Assembly: GCA_041736705.1 (NCBI GenBank)
Contig: JBGSTC010000025.1
Coordinates: 62,001 to 126,000 of the forward strand
Origin: GWE2-51-13 sp041736705
Lineage (GTDB): Bacteria; Bacillota_I; Bacilli_A; Erysipelotrichales; Erysipelotrichaceae
Direction of reading: 5' to 3'
DNA length: 64,000 nucleotides
The position numbers were made by a program, and so were the translations under genes. Numbering within the stretch: position 1 is the first letter of the stretch; every line of letters starts with the position of its first letter. Below are positions 1 through 8,637 of the stretch, in pieces. The notes below the pieces were generated by a model that saw only the letters and a program-made list of their open reading frames with translations, did no database searches and was not told the origin of the DNA.

Positions 1-820
1 AGCGCGAACTTTTCGGGTCATAGTACTTTGTTACAAACACTTTTACATCAGAGAAATCAAGTGGATTGGGGATGTTGTCGCCTATTGCGTTTACAATCTC
101 TGCCATGTAAAGTTCTTCCAAAAAGATTCTTCCAGTTCTCTTCGCAGCGCGATACATTGTAACAATTCGATCTATATTCATCGAAGATTGTAGGACGAAA
201 ATCGGGCCTGTACAATCCTTGAATAGACGAATTGCCTCATTCTCGAGATCCACTTCGGTTTGTACTACATAACCTTCTCTAGAGAGTGTTGTTCCTTCAC
301 AAATAAGTGTATCGACATTATTGGGAAGTCGATTAAGTAGCCATTTGAACGGTTTTCTGCCATTAGAGCGAAAATCGCCTGAATATAGAATACTTTCCCC
401 CTCAGATTCGGCTAACAGCATATAGCTGTCAAATGCAGAATGATCACATAAAAATGGTGTGATTTTAATGTCCCCAATATAGAATGATACATTGTGTTTT
501 AGAAATCCTGTAGGGGAAATCGTCTTGACATGTTTATATCGATCGGAAGCAGCAATGATTTTGTAGCTTTTTTCCCCTAAGAAGAGGGGAATATCTTGAT
601 TCACCTGATAGACTAGTCCAAGATGATCGCTATGATAATGAGAGATGACGATCGCATCGAACCCTTTGTAATCAAATAGTCCTTCTATCTTCGGAAGTGT
701 TTTATTTCTATCGTCATCAAGTTCAAGACCAACATCAAATAACATCTTTGTTGTTAGACTGGATATTTCAATAATGCTTCCACCGATTTGATTTTCACCG
801 CGGTGTATTTTTATTTTCAT
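1..820 (-). CDS. MBL-fold (RNase J / beta-CASP-like) metallo-hydrolase, 3' end cut by the window
   Basis: The gene runs off the left edge, so only the first 273 residues are seen. The start ATG follows GGGAGGTGAC. The zinc-binding HYHSDH motif is at residues 61-66. Downstream are a CDHSAFDS segment and YSGDFRSNG, which correspond to the later metal ligands of RNase J-like enzymes. The order of motifs and the later Rossmann-like stretch (GPIFVLQSS) suggest a beta-CASP insertion, so a nuclease acting on RNA or DNA is more likely than a beta-lactamase. The gene is followed upstream on the same strand by the PD-(D/E)XK-like gene, and the pair may be co-transcribed. The exact substrate cannot be told from sequence alone. 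Confidence 0.75.
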   Translation of the reverse strand, partial: MKIKIHRGENQIGGSIIEISSLTTKMLFDVGLELDDDRNKTLPKIEGLFDYKGFDAIVISHYHSDHLGLVYQVNQDIPLFLGEKSYKIIAASDRYKHVKTISPTGFLKHNVSFYIGDIKITPFLCDHSAFDSYMLLAESEGESILYSGDFRSNGRKPFKWLLNRLPNNVDTLICEGTTLSREGYVVQTEVDLENEAIRLFKDCTGPIFVLQSSMNIDRIVTMYRAAKRTGRIFLEELYMAEIVNAIGDNIPNPLDFSDVKVFVTKYYDPKSSR

Positions 821-962
821 AACCAGTCACCTCCCGTTTATAAAGAAAATAAATTTATCAAACACTTCAGAAATATGCAATTTGTTTTGCGCTCATCGAA
901 GAACAATATGGGTGTGACAATTCCCGTTTCATAACCTATGTATGAACTTTTTCCAAGCTCGT

Positions 963-1865
963 TTATTTGATATAGTCAAGAAGGTCAATCATTTGAGCAT
1001 CATATAACCCATAACCGATATGTGAAGAAGTGGCTATCTTCACATCGACACAATCTTGAATGTTTGGACATTGACTTAAAGCACCCTTCAATTCTCTTTT
1101 AAACGCGGTTTTATTCGGTTTGTGATTTGCACAAAGAATTAAGAATTCGGGATTCTTGGAGGTATCAAAATGAATTGAACCGCTTGCTCCTTTAATCAAT
1201 CCTAACTCCATTTTTTGATTAAAAAGATCTTCGATTTCAGAATAGAGTGAACCCAGCTTATTTGTTTTGATGAAACTCTCGATATCCTGGAAATGCTTAA
1301 TTATGCCTGCTGTCCCTGTCAATGCATTGTCTCCATATTTGAATTCCATCAATGCAAGTGTCGGAGATGAACGATCTTTTCTTTTAACGGATGTGGATAG
1401 CCACTTTACACCGACTAAATCGAATCGGCTTCCATTTTCTTTATTCGCATATTCGATGTCAGCAATGAAATAATCTGTATCACCGGAAATCGAACTCTTA
1501 TTGTTTTCACGTAATATTGTTTGCTGGTATTCCCTTTCGGTTTTTGGATGATCGTGAAACCAAAAATCCATCTCCCGTTTGATAAAAGGAATCATTTCGA
1601 TGTAATCATCGATCGTTGCGAGATTACTAAAACTTATGTTTTGCTTGGTCTGTATACTGTTGTTACAATACTTTGTATCAAAATCAAAACTGTAACCATT
1701 ACTTTTTGGTTCAATTTTATAAAGATTCCCACCACGATAATACAAATTTATGTAATCATCCCTAATCTCAAGACTCAAAGTGTCGTCTGATTTGACAATC
1801 GTCAAAAGTCGGCTAAGTAACCCTCCCAATAAATCATCCATGAATTGCTTTGATAGTTTTCTCAT
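963..1865 (-). CDS. Hypothetical protein with PD-(D/E)XK nuclease-like core
   Basis: About 300 residues. An upstream in-frame ATG at 1895 has no ribosome binding site, whereas the ATG at 1865 follows AAAGGTGAGG, so I chose the latter. The middle of the protein has RFDLVGV (near residue 149) followed about 25 residues later by LALMEFKYG (E174, K176). That is the Asp...Glu-x-Lys spacing of PD-(D/E)XK nucleases. An upstream glutamate-rich helix (TEREYQQ) may be the conserved motif I. I do not recognise the family by name. It lies next to a beta-CASP-like hydrolase, which hints at nucleic-acid processing or defence. Nuclease activity is inference. Confidence 0.6.
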   Translation of the reverse strand: MRKLSKQFMDDLLGGLLSRLLTIVKSDDTLSLEIRDDYINLYYRGGNLYKIEPKSNGYSFDFDTKYCNNSIQTKQNISFSNLATIDDYIEMIPFIKREMDFWFHDHPKTEREYQQTILRENNKSSISGDTDYFIADIEYANKENGSRFDLVGVKWLSTSVKRKDRSSPTLALMEFKYGDNALTGTAGIIKHFQDIESFIKTNKLGSLYSEIEDLFNQKMELGLIKGASGSIHFDTSKNPEFLILCANHKPNKTAFKRELKGALSQCPNIQDCVDVKIATSSHIGYGLYDAQMIDLLDYIK

Positions 1866-2000
1866 TTCCCTCACCTTTCGTTTCCCTAATTTCATTGTAC
1901 ATTCGACTCATAAATGTTGCACAACGTTTTTTGTGAATTACTCTTAAAGAACACATCTTTCTCACTAATTCTTTCAAATGTGTCCTTTTATGTACAATAA

Positions 2001-2045
2001 ATCCCATCGTAGGATCACATTTGACTGCCGTGAATACGATGGGAT
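2001..2045 (-). terminator. Probable terminator of the lactate operon
   Basis: An 11-bp perfect inverted repeat (ATCCCATCGTA / TACGATGGGAT) encloses a 23-nt loop just after the lactate dehydrogenase stop. The downstream U-tract on the minus strand is weak, so it may instead be a stabilising 3' hairpin. Confidence 0.45.
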
Positions 2046-2071
2046 CGATTAATTTTACAAATTATTCGCGA

Positions 2072-3475
2072 CTAGAGATCGAAGATTTTATCCGGATTCA
2101 GGATTCCGTTGGGGTCGAAACTGAATTTGATGTTTCGCATCAAATCGATCTGTAGATCCCCGAGTGATTGTTTCAAGTAGGTCTTTTTCGCATGCCCGAT
2201 GCCGTGTTCTCCCGACACCTGCCCTTCCATTTCGATGGCTTTCTGATAGAGCGCATCCATGCAGGAAGTGACGGTCGAATTCCAGGTCGCGTCATCCAAA
2301 TCATCCTTACAGACATAGACATGGAGGTTGCCGTCCCCCGCATGACCGAAGCTACGGATGCGGACGTTGTACTTCGCGGAGAGTTCGCGTACGAAGTCAA
2401 GATACCCGGCGATATGCGCTAGAGGGACCACTACGTCGCATTCGTCCATCGTGGGCGTACTGTTCTTGATGGCTTCCAAGAACGCACCGCGGGCGCTCCA
2501 GAGCGTGTTTTGACGTTCGGCGGTATCTGAAATCAAGACATCTTTCGCACCGTTCTCAAGGCAAACCTTGGCGCAGGCATCGACGGCCACGTTCAAGGCT
2601 TCCTTACTGTTGGCACTGTAGGACACGATCAGATACGAAGGCGCGCTGTGTTCCGGGAATTCCTTCCCCAAGTATTCCTGCGCATCGTCCAGGACTTCCC
2701 TTTCCATGAATTCAAGGGTCGTACACACTTCAGGCAAACGCAATACCTTCTCGACGCAGGCCAAACACGCGTGGATGTCCTCGAAGGGCATCAAGAGTGA
2801 AACGTAATTGGAAGGTTTGGGTAAGAGTTTGAGGTACAACTTCGTAATGATTCCTAAGGTCCCTTCCGAACCGATCATCAAGTCTTTCAAGGCATAGCCC
2901 GAACTGTTCTTGGCGACCTTCCCTCCGAACTGGACGACTTCACCGCTCGCCAATACGACTTCCATGCCTTTCACTGCGTCGCGGGTCACGCCATATTTGA
3001 CGGCGCGCATTCCGCCGGCGTTGGTCGAAACGTTTCCACCAACGGTGGCGCTTTTTTCTCCGGGGTCGGGGGCGTACATACAGCCGATTTCATCGGCTTT
3101 GGCGGCGAGCTTCATTAAGAGGACGCCGGGTTCGACGACGGCGGTCATGGTATGGAGGTCAAGGTCGATGATCTTGTCCATTTTATGCAGGGAAAGAAGA
3201 ATCCCGCCATGGATCGGTACGCAAGCACCGACCAGTCCGGTTCCCGAACCCCGTGTCGTGACGGGGAGGTTGTATTCGTTGGCATAGCGCAGGATATCGG
3301 AAATCTGTTGGGTGGAACGTCCTAAGATCAGGACTTCGGGGGATGCATGGCCGTATTCCGGCATTTCATCGTGGGTATAGTCTTCCCCGATTTGTTCGTT
3401 GACAAGGACGTTATCACGTCCGGCGATGTCGCGTAGGTTTTCCAGATCCGCCGCATCGATTTTTTTATAACGCAT
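2072..3475 (-). CDS. lctD: FAD-linked lactate/glycolate dehydrogenase (LctD/GlcD family)
   Basis: 467 residues, GlcD/DLD-type FAD-binding oxidase. The N-terminal PCMH FAD domain shows TTRGSGTGLVGA and the GEKSATVGGNVSTNAGG segment; the C-terminal cap carries RSFGHAGDGNLH and SGEHGIGHAKK, typical of D-lactate/glycolate oxidases. The start at 3475 follows AAAGGAGG and overlaps the end of etfA by 11 bp; a longer frame reaching 3634 would bury that site inside the neighbour. With EtfA and EtfB it should form the soluble electron-confurcating lactate dehydrogenase complex known from Acetobacterium woodii (LctBCD), which drives lactate oxidation with NAD+ by also consuming reduced ferredoxin. Substrate chirality is not visible from sequence. 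Confidence 0.88.
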   Translation of the reverse strand: MRYKKIDAADLENLRDIAGRDNVLVNEQIGEDYTHDEMPEYGHASPEVLILGRSTQQISDILRYANEYNLPVTTRGSGTGLVGACVPIHGGILLSLHKMDKIIDLDLHTMTAVVEPGVLLMKLAAKADEIGCMYAPDPGEKSATVGGNVSTNAGGMRAVKYGVTRDAVKGMEVVLASGEVVQFGGKVAKNSSGYALKDLMIGSEGTLGIITKLYLKLLPKPSNYVSLLMPFEDIHACLACVEKVLRLPEVCTTLEFMEREVLDDAQEYLGKEFPEHSAPSYLIVSYSANSKEALNVAVDACAKVCLENGAKDVLISDTAERQNTLWSARGAFLEAIKNSTPTMDECDVVVPLAHIAGYLDFVRELSAKYNVRIRSFGHAGDGNLHVYVCKDDLDDATWNSTVTSCMDALYQKAIEMEGQVSGEHGIGHAKKTYLKQSLGDLQIDLMRNIKFSFDPNGILNPDKIFDL

Positions 3476-4658
3476 GGTAGCCTCCTTTGGATAGGGCATC
3501 GATCCATTTGGGTAGGACATCATAGGCATCGCCGATGACCGCCACATGGGCGAGGTTGAAGATTTCGGCGTTCGGATCGGAGTTGATGGCGATGATCCTT
3601 TCTGAACTCTGCATGCCGGCGGCAAACTGCACACTTCCGCTGACTCCGCAGGTCACGATCAATTCCGGTTGGACGCTACGTCCGGACAACCCGATCTGTT
3701 GGGTATAGGAAGCGACGCCTTTTTCGATCATTGGACGGGTATAGGCGATCGCCGCGTCGAGTTTTTTCGCCAATTGACGGACAAGTTCCAAACCTCTTTC
3801 ATCGTTGACACCCAATCCGGCGACGACGATGCGTTTGGCTCCCGAGAGTTTCTCGTCATGGATCAAGGGTGTTTCTTCCAACACTTCGATCCGTGACGTA
3901 TACTTCGTATCATAGACAAACTCGATGACCTTCCCGGTCGGGTCGACCCGACGGGACGGGGCGCGGAAGACATTGTAGCGCACCGTTGCGCATTGTGGGC
4001 GCGTATGGGTCGTAACGATGCGCGCCATGATGTTCCCACCGAAGGCGGGACGGATTTGAACCAAATCCGTGTTTTCTTTGATTTCCAGCTTCGTACAGTC
4101 CGCGGTTAATCCGGTTTTGCATCGCGCGGCGATTTTAGGAGCCAAGGATCGTCCCAGCGGCGTCGCTCCGGTAAGGACGACGCAGGGTTTGGTTTTCTCG
4201 ATGAGGTCCGCCAAGACTTCACCATAGAGATCGGCTCTGAAGTGTTCAAGCTCCGGATGACGGATCACTATGACTTCATCCGCTCCGAACTCCAAACAAT
4301 CTTGGATGACCATGTCCACGTCGTTCCCAAGGACATAGGCCCGGACGGGGTGATGGATTTCTTCGGCCAGTTCACGGGCTTTCCCCAACAATTCGGCGAC
4401 GACGGGATGGGTTTTCCCGTCCAGGCTTTCCGCGATGACGGAGATGCCTTTGTATTCGGATTTATCGACTTCTTTACGCAGCGTTTCGACTTTCGTGATG
4501 GCTTTGACCGGGCAGTTGCGGACACAGATCCCGCAGACTTTACAGTTGGAGTTGATGTCGATCGCGTGGTCTTTGAGGGACATGGCGTCGAAGGGACAGA
4601 CTTCGATGCATTTTTCGCACAAGGTGCAGGTGTTTTTATCGATTTGGATGAAACTCAT
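3465..4658 (-). CDS. etfA: Electron transfer flavoprotein alpha subunit with N-terminal ferredoxin domain (LctC type)
   Basis: 397 residues. The first 60 residues form a two-cluster ferredoxin domain with Cys11/14/17/21 and Cys39/42/45/49, each ending in CP. The rest is an EtfA: alpha/beta domain, then the FAD-binding C-terminal domain with GLSGRSVQPELIV and CGVSGSVQFAAGM. Ordinary EtfA proteins lack the iron-sulfur part; the fusion is found in LctC of bifurcating/confurcating lactate dehydrogenases. The ATG overlaps the etfB stop by 4 bp (ATGA), so translation is coupled. Confidence 0.9.
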   Translation of the reverse strand: MSFIQIDKNTCTLCEKCIEVCPFDAMSLKDHAIDINSNCKVCGICVRNCPVKAITKVETLRKEVDKSEYKGISVIAESLDGKTHPVVAELLGKARELAEEIHHPVRAYVLGNDVDMVIQDCLEFGADEVIVIRHPELEHFRADLYGEVLADLIEKTKPCVVLTGATPLGRSLAPKIAARCKTGLTADCTKLEIKENTDLVQIRPAFGGNIMARIVTTHTRPQCATVRYNVFRAPSRRVDPTGKVIEFVYDTKYTSRIEVLEETPLIHDEKLSGAKRIVVAGLGVNDERGLELVRQLAKKLDAAIAYTRPMIEKGVASYTQQIGLSGRSVQPELIVTCGVSGSVQFAAGMQSSERIIAINSDPNAEIFNLAHVAVIGDAYDVLPKWIDALSKGGYHAL

Positions 4659-5464
4659 AGGGAACCTCTCGAAAGTTGGTGTTGGCTGATGAGATAGTCG
4701 TTGAGTGAAACGGCGATGTCGCCGGAATTCCCTTCAAGACGCATCGTGACGGTTTCGCTCTCCGGCGGGAAGATTTTCTCGACGGAAGTCGGGGATCCCA
4801 GGGATCCGACCAGGCTTTTCACGCTTTCCCCGCCCAGTTCTTTCAGGGTCAATGTCGTGACGCTTTCCGCTGTGAATTTCTTTAGGTTGAGGTAGGACGG
4901 GAAACGGGGCGACGCATAGTCCTTTTCGATGGTGAGCAAACAAGGGAGTTGGATCTTACAAATCTGTTGACTCTTGCTTAGGTTGGCTTTGACGATGAGT
5001 GATTTCTCACCGACTTCTTTGATTTCATCGACCCATGCGAGATGGGCGATGCCCAAGAGATCGGCCAAGGCTGGTCCGACTTGGGCGGTATCCCCGTCGG
5101 TGGTTTGTTTCCCGCAGAGGATCAGATCATAGGATAGCGGCAGGGATTGAATGGCCAGTTTCAAGGTCATCGAAGTGGCCAGGACATCGGCACCGGCGAA
5201 GGCACGGTCGCTAAGTAGATAACCGTGATCCGCTCCGCAACCTAACGCTTCCTTAATGACTTCGGTGGCGTTGGGGGGACCCATGGTTAACACGTCGATG
5301 CGTGCGCCTTCGGTGTCTTTGAGTCGCAATGCGGCTTCCAGGGAATATAGATCATAAGGATTCATGCGTGCAGCCGCACCCGAACGGATGAGACTTCCCG
5401 TGATTGGATCGATGGCGACTTTGGTGGTATCCGGTACTTGTTTGATGCAGACTAAGATGTTCAT
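4655..5464 (-). CDS. etfB: Electron transfer flavoprotein beta subunit (LctB type)
   Basis: 269 residues, EtfB family. The N-terminus (MNILVCIKQVPDT) and the LCGKQTTDGDTAQVGP nucleotide-binding signature are clear. It binds the second flavin, pairs with the EtfA subunit and accepts electrons from NADH in confurcating complexes. It is the second gene of the four-gene operon, with a 4-bp ATGA overlap at both ends, so regulator, EtfB and EtfA are tightly coupled. Confidence 0.92.
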   Translation of the reverse strand: MNILVCIKQVPDTTKVAIDPITGSLIRSGAAARMNPYDLYSLEAALRLKDTEGARIDVLTMGPPNATEVIKEALGCGADHGYLLSDRAFAGADVLATSMTLKLAIQSLPLSYDLILCGKQTTDGDTAQVGPALADLLGIAHLAWVDEIKEVGEKSLIVKANLSKSQQICKIQLPCLLTIEKDYASPRFPSYLNLKKFTAESVTTLTLKELGGESVKSLVGSLGSPTSVEKIFPPESETVTMRLEGNSGDIAVSLNDYLISQHQLSRGSL

Positions 5465-6162
5465 AGCCCCTCCTCGTTCATGACGTCCAAGACGAATTCC
5501 AGATGTAGACGCATCGCATGGTGGGCGCCGTCTTCGTCGTGGTCTCTGATTTTTTCATAGATATCGGTATGTTGCGCCAGAAGCGCGATGCCGTATTCTT
5601 TCTTCTGTAGGATATGGCTTCGATTGTATTGGACACTGTAATGGAGAAGACTCTCCACGAAGTCCATGGCTTTGATCAGGAAGAGGTTTCCGCTGAGTTT
5701 GAATATTTCCCTGTGGAAGGCGATATCGAGCGAGGAAGCGATGTTTTCGCCTTCGTCGACCGTGTCTTTCATCGCGATCACGATCCGACCCAATTCTTCG
5801 GATGCCCCGTTACGTGCCGCTAAGCGAACCGCATCGCTTTCAAGGACGGAGCGGAAATGAACCAGATCCGCATCGAACTTAGGGTCCGATGACAACAAGG
5901 GCGATAATAGTGCGCTTAAGGGTTTCATGTCGATGGGGGCGATCACGGTCTTCCCGCCTTGACGGATCCGGATGAGCCCCATGACTTCAAGCACGCTCAG
6001 CGCCTCTCTTAGACTTGGACGGGAGACCTGAAGACTCTCGGACAGCGCCCTTTCTCCGGGAAGACTATCCCCGACCTGAAGTTCACCGCTCTTGATTTTA
6101 TCGATGATCTGTTTGACGATCTCTTGGACATTCTTCGTTTTATTGATCGGAGTGATTTCCAT
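5461..6162 (-). CDS. FadR-subfamily GntR regulator of the lactate operon
   Basis: 233 residues. An N-terminal winged helix-turn-helix (about residues 10-75, with LPGERALSESLQVSRPSLREAL) is followed by an all-helical FCD ligand domain with the metal-binding Asp and His residues expected for carboxylate sensors. It is the first gene of the lct operon, a position shared with lctA of Acetobacterium. It very likely represses the operon and responds to lactate. A matching operator (TGGTCATACCA) lies just upstream of its ribosome binding site, consistent with autoregulation. Confidence 0.88.
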   Translation of the reverse strand: MEITPINKTKNVQEIVKQIIDKIKSGELQVGDSLPGERALSESLQVSRPSLREALSVLEVMGLIRIRQGGKTVIAPIDMKPLSALLSPLLSSDPKFDADLVHFRSVLESDAVRLAARNGASEELGRIVIAMKDTVDEGENIASSLDIAFHREIFKLSGNLFLIKAMDFVESLLHYSVQYNRSHILQKKEYGIALLAQHTDIYEKIRDHDEDGAHHAMRLHLEFVLDVMNEEGL

Positions 6163-6174
6163 ACTTCCTCCAAC

Positions 6175-6185
6175 TGGTCATACCA
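6175..6185. promoter_or_regulatory. FadR/LldR-type operator in the lct leader
   Basis: TGGTCATACCA is a TGGT-N3-ACCA palindrome, the half-site pattern bound by PdhR/LldR/LctA-type GntR proteins. It lies about 10-20 nt downstream of the predicted transcription start and directly before the ribosome binding site of the regulator gene. Confidence 0.65.
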
Positions 6186-6201
6186 CCAGAACACTATAGA
6201 T

Positions 6202-6230
6202 AGTATAAGCGCTTTCATGTCACATTTGAA
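6202..6230 (-). promoter_or_regulatory. Predicted promoter of the lct operon
   Basis: On the minus strand TATACT (6202-6207) is preceded by TTCAAA (6225-6230) with a 17-nt spacer. The -35 box is weak. The FadR-type operator lies just downstream. Confidence 0.45.
6204..6217 (-). promoter_or_regulatory. cre-like catabolite repression site
   Basis: TGAAAGCGCTTATA matches the CcpA consensus TGWAANCGNTNWCA at 13 of 14 positions and overlaps the -10 box of the lct promoter. This suggests lactate oxidation is shut off when preferred sugars are present. Inference from the consensus only. Confidence 0.5.
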
Positions 6231-6271
6231 GACCAAAAACAATGAATTCCTCATCTATTTTTTCACAAGTG

Positions 6272-6315
6272 ACGAAAATAGAAAACGCACAAGACTCTAG
6301 CGAATCCTGCGCGTT
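6272..6315 (-). terminator. Intrinsic terminator overlapping the 5'-nucleotidase stop codon
   Basis: A 14-bp stem (6284-6297 with 6302-6315, a few G-U pairs) and a 4-nt loop are followed on the minus strand by TTTTCTATTTT. The TAG stop lies partly in the loop. It separates this gene from the lct promoter. Confidence 0.85.
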
Positions 6316-7679
6316 CTGGATTGTTGGATTAGGTTGGAATCATTCAGATGCCGTTGAAGCAAATCGCGTATGAATCCCGGGAAGAATTTCGATTGGCTGT
6401 CCGGACACATCAAACTGGGATATCCCGAACCCCGCTGAAGGTAGTCGTCGCTCATCACCGTATAGACTCTCTTGGGATCGATCAATTCATCGTCGATCCA
6501 GATTTCGAACGGTTCTTTCGTAATCCGTACGTTCGCACTGACGCCCAAACCTCCGATGTGTGTCCCACGAAAGCCCGGTCCCCTTCCATTCTGAAGGACA
6601 TGTACCTCATCGAAACTCAAACGGATCGCATCGATGAACTGTTGACCCCTAATTTTCATCAAGGTCGGATTCAAGGGCGACGGAGACACTTCCAACAGCG
6701 TTCTCCGACTGATCTTCCCGCTCAATCCGTGATTAACGATCCCATGGTGCATGACACTAAAGTCACACTTCTCTTCCTTCATCAGCGCATCGCAGATGAA
6801 GTTGATCAGATCGTTTTCCTTGGAGATATGAAAATCCAAGGGTTCAATTTCATACAAAGTCTCATTGAGTTTATCGTGAGCGATCTTGGTCTGTCTCTCG
6901 ATCAACTCGTTGATCCCCGCATCTTCCTCAAAGGTATTCTCGATCACTTCCCCTTGATACCCGACGATCTTCCCTTCTTCAATCTCCAAACTCAACTTCC
7001 CGATCTGCTTCCCGTGTTCACCGGCATGGTGGATGATGGTTTGATTCACCATTAACGCTTCATCCAGTAAAGTATGTGAATGTCCCCCGATGATGATGTC
7101 CAATCCATCGATCTCACGGGCACATCGCTCATCGGTCGATATTCCCTGATGACTCAACAAGATCGAGAAGTCATACAAGCCTTCGTTTCGAACAAGTTCC
7201 TCACGAATCAATGGGATCGGATTATGGGAATGCAAACCATCCATGTTGAAAAAGACATTATACTTCCCTTCGCCCTCGATCCCGAAGAAGGGAGATACAC
7301 CGATCACAAGAAACCGATACCCACCTCTTTCAAGGATGACACTCTTCTTCACATTCAATATCGGACTTCCATCCAACTTCGTCAGATTCACCGACAACAG
7401 CGGCAAATCATCCGCAGCCATCTCCTCCAAACATTCGATTCCGCTAAATCCTTCATTGTTTCCGATACACAACGCATCATATCCCGCTTCCTTCAACAAC
7501 ACTTTCCCCGCTCTTCCCATGGTTCCACTGATCATGACACTTCGGAAATCGTTGAAATCACCGGCATCGAGTACCAGGTCTTTCTCACCACGAACTTGTT
7601 TGAGATATGAGCATAACGAAGAGAAGCGATCGAAATGGCTATGGATGTCGTTGGTATGGTAAAGATGAAGTTTGTGCAT
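6297..7679 (-). CDS. Cytoplasmic 5'-nucleotidase/UshA-family metallophosphoesterase (YunD-like)
   Basis: 460 residues. The calcineurin-like domain shows HTNDIHSHFD (D11, H13), DAGDF (D41), GNNE (73-76, where the family has GNHE or GNDE), a later LLSHQG and GGHSH. The C-terminal half is the 5'-nucleotidase substrate domain. There is no signal peptide or anchor, unlike secreted UshA, so it acts in the cytoplasm like Bacillus YunD. The likely substrate is a nucleoside monophosphate or a similar phosphate ester, not determinable here. It is a single-gene unit with its own terminator. Confidence 0.85.
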   Translation of the reverse strand: MHKLHLYHTNDIHSHFDRFSSLCSYLKQVRGEKDLVLDAGDFNDFRSVMISGTMGRAGKVLLKEAGYDALCIGNNEGFSGIECLEEMAADDLPLLSVNLTKLDGSPILNVKKSVILERGGYRFLVIGVSPFFGIEGEGKYNVFFNMDGLHSHNPIPLIREELVRNEGLYDFSILLSHQGISTDERCAREIDGLDIIIGGHSHTLLDEALMVNQTIIHHAGEHGKQIGKLSLEIEEGKIVGYQGEVIENTFEEDAGINELIERQTKIAHDKLNETLYEIEPLDFHISKENDLINFICDALMKEEKCDFSVMHHGIVNHGLSGKISRRTLLEVSPSPLNPTLMKIRGQQFIDAIRLSFDEVHVLQNGRGPGFRGTHIGGLGVSANVRITKEPFEIWIDDELIDPKRVYTVMSDDYLQRGSGYPSLMCPDSQSKFFPGFIRDLLQRHLNDSNLIQQSRTRRIR

Positions 7680-7837
7680 TTTGAACCCTCAATAAAGTCA
7701 ATTTTCATCAAATCAAGATATTTGGAGCAGATTATGGGAATCGTTTTTTACTTTCTTAAACTCTCTACTTTCCTACAAATTCCCTGGTTTCAGTGCTAAT
7801 CCTTTTTATCAATTCAGATCTTAATGGTGTTGTATAG

Positions 7838-8458
7838 TCACCACACAATTTTCTTCTGTTTCTTGTACCTAATACCTCTATATCTACCGTCTAGACTAGT
7901 TCTTGTGTTTTCGTCTAGATCCTGTCTTTCGTCAGATTTGGTAATTTCTCCATTTTGCTTCGCCTTATCAACAACTACAACGAAGTTCTTTCCATGAATG
8001 TGTGAGGACATTGGAGGATTAGTAGATTTCTTTGCTATAGGTTTATTTTTGGGTACATTCTTTGAAGACTGAATCACTTTTGATACGACACACAACTTTC
8101 GAACTATCGCATCCTTAGTTAGTTGATCTGCTTTTATGTAATCTAGTAGAAGAGACAACTTCTCATCCGGGTTTGTCCCAACATATAATCGGAAATTGTT
8201 ATCGTCATAGTGATGCCTCGTTGATTCTCGATTATAATCCACAACTATGTAATCGATGTGTTTTCTCACACAATGGCTTCTAGCACTACTCATCTCTGCT
8301 TTCTTTAACGTAAGATAGACTCCGTAAGCTCCCTTTCTGATATTTCTCATCCCACAAATAAAAAGGGGAATACAATGAACGTTATCGACAATATAGTCAT
8401 TCCCAATTTTCTTAAACACTAAACAATCCGGATATAACTCCTTTTGTTTTATCGTCAT
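7838..8458 (-). CDS. Hypothetical protein of the defence-like island
   Basis: 206 residues, not recognised. The start follows GGAGAA. The first 120 residues look like a folded alpha/beta domain (FICGMRNIRKGAYGVYLTL, DYIVVDYNRE). The last 80 are low-complexity and strongly basic and polar (NPPMSSHIHGK, RYKKQKK), suggesting a nucleic-acid-binding tail. Its neighbour is the DUF2075 helicase/nuclease gene about 180 bp upstream on the same strand. The AT-rich codon use matches the island rather than the lct genes. Confidence 0.6.
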   Translation of the reverse strand: MTIKQKELYPDCLVFKKIGNDYIVDNVHCIPLFICGMRNIRKGAYGVYLTLKKAEMSSARSHCVRKHIDYIVVDYNRESTRHHYDDNNFRLYVGTNPDEKLSLLLDYIKADQLTKDAIVRKLCVVSKVIQSSKNVPKNKPIAKKSTNPPMSSHIHGKNFVVVVDKAKQNGEITKSDERQDLDENTRTSLDGRYRGIRYKKQKKIVW

Positions 8459-8637
8459 ACAAATTCTCCATTCCTATTTGCGTCTTTAATTTCTTTCGAA
8501 ACAAGAAATATCATTCGTTTAATTCTTGTCACACTCCTAAATCTTTTTTGACTAGTTATTAAATTATTGAGTATCCTTAATAGTGAGAAATAATCTTCGA
8601 ATAAATCCGAAATTCTCATTGGACTAAGCGCAGCAAC

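Noticed and set aside
2910..3287. Long opposite-strand open frames inside metabolic genes
   Set aside because: They are mirror frames of well-supported genes without ribosome binding sites or family signatures.
3476..3634. A 53-codon upstream extension of the lctD frame
   Set aside because: It lies fully inside the end of etfA in another frame, and the internal ATG at 3475 has a near-perfect ribosome binding site.
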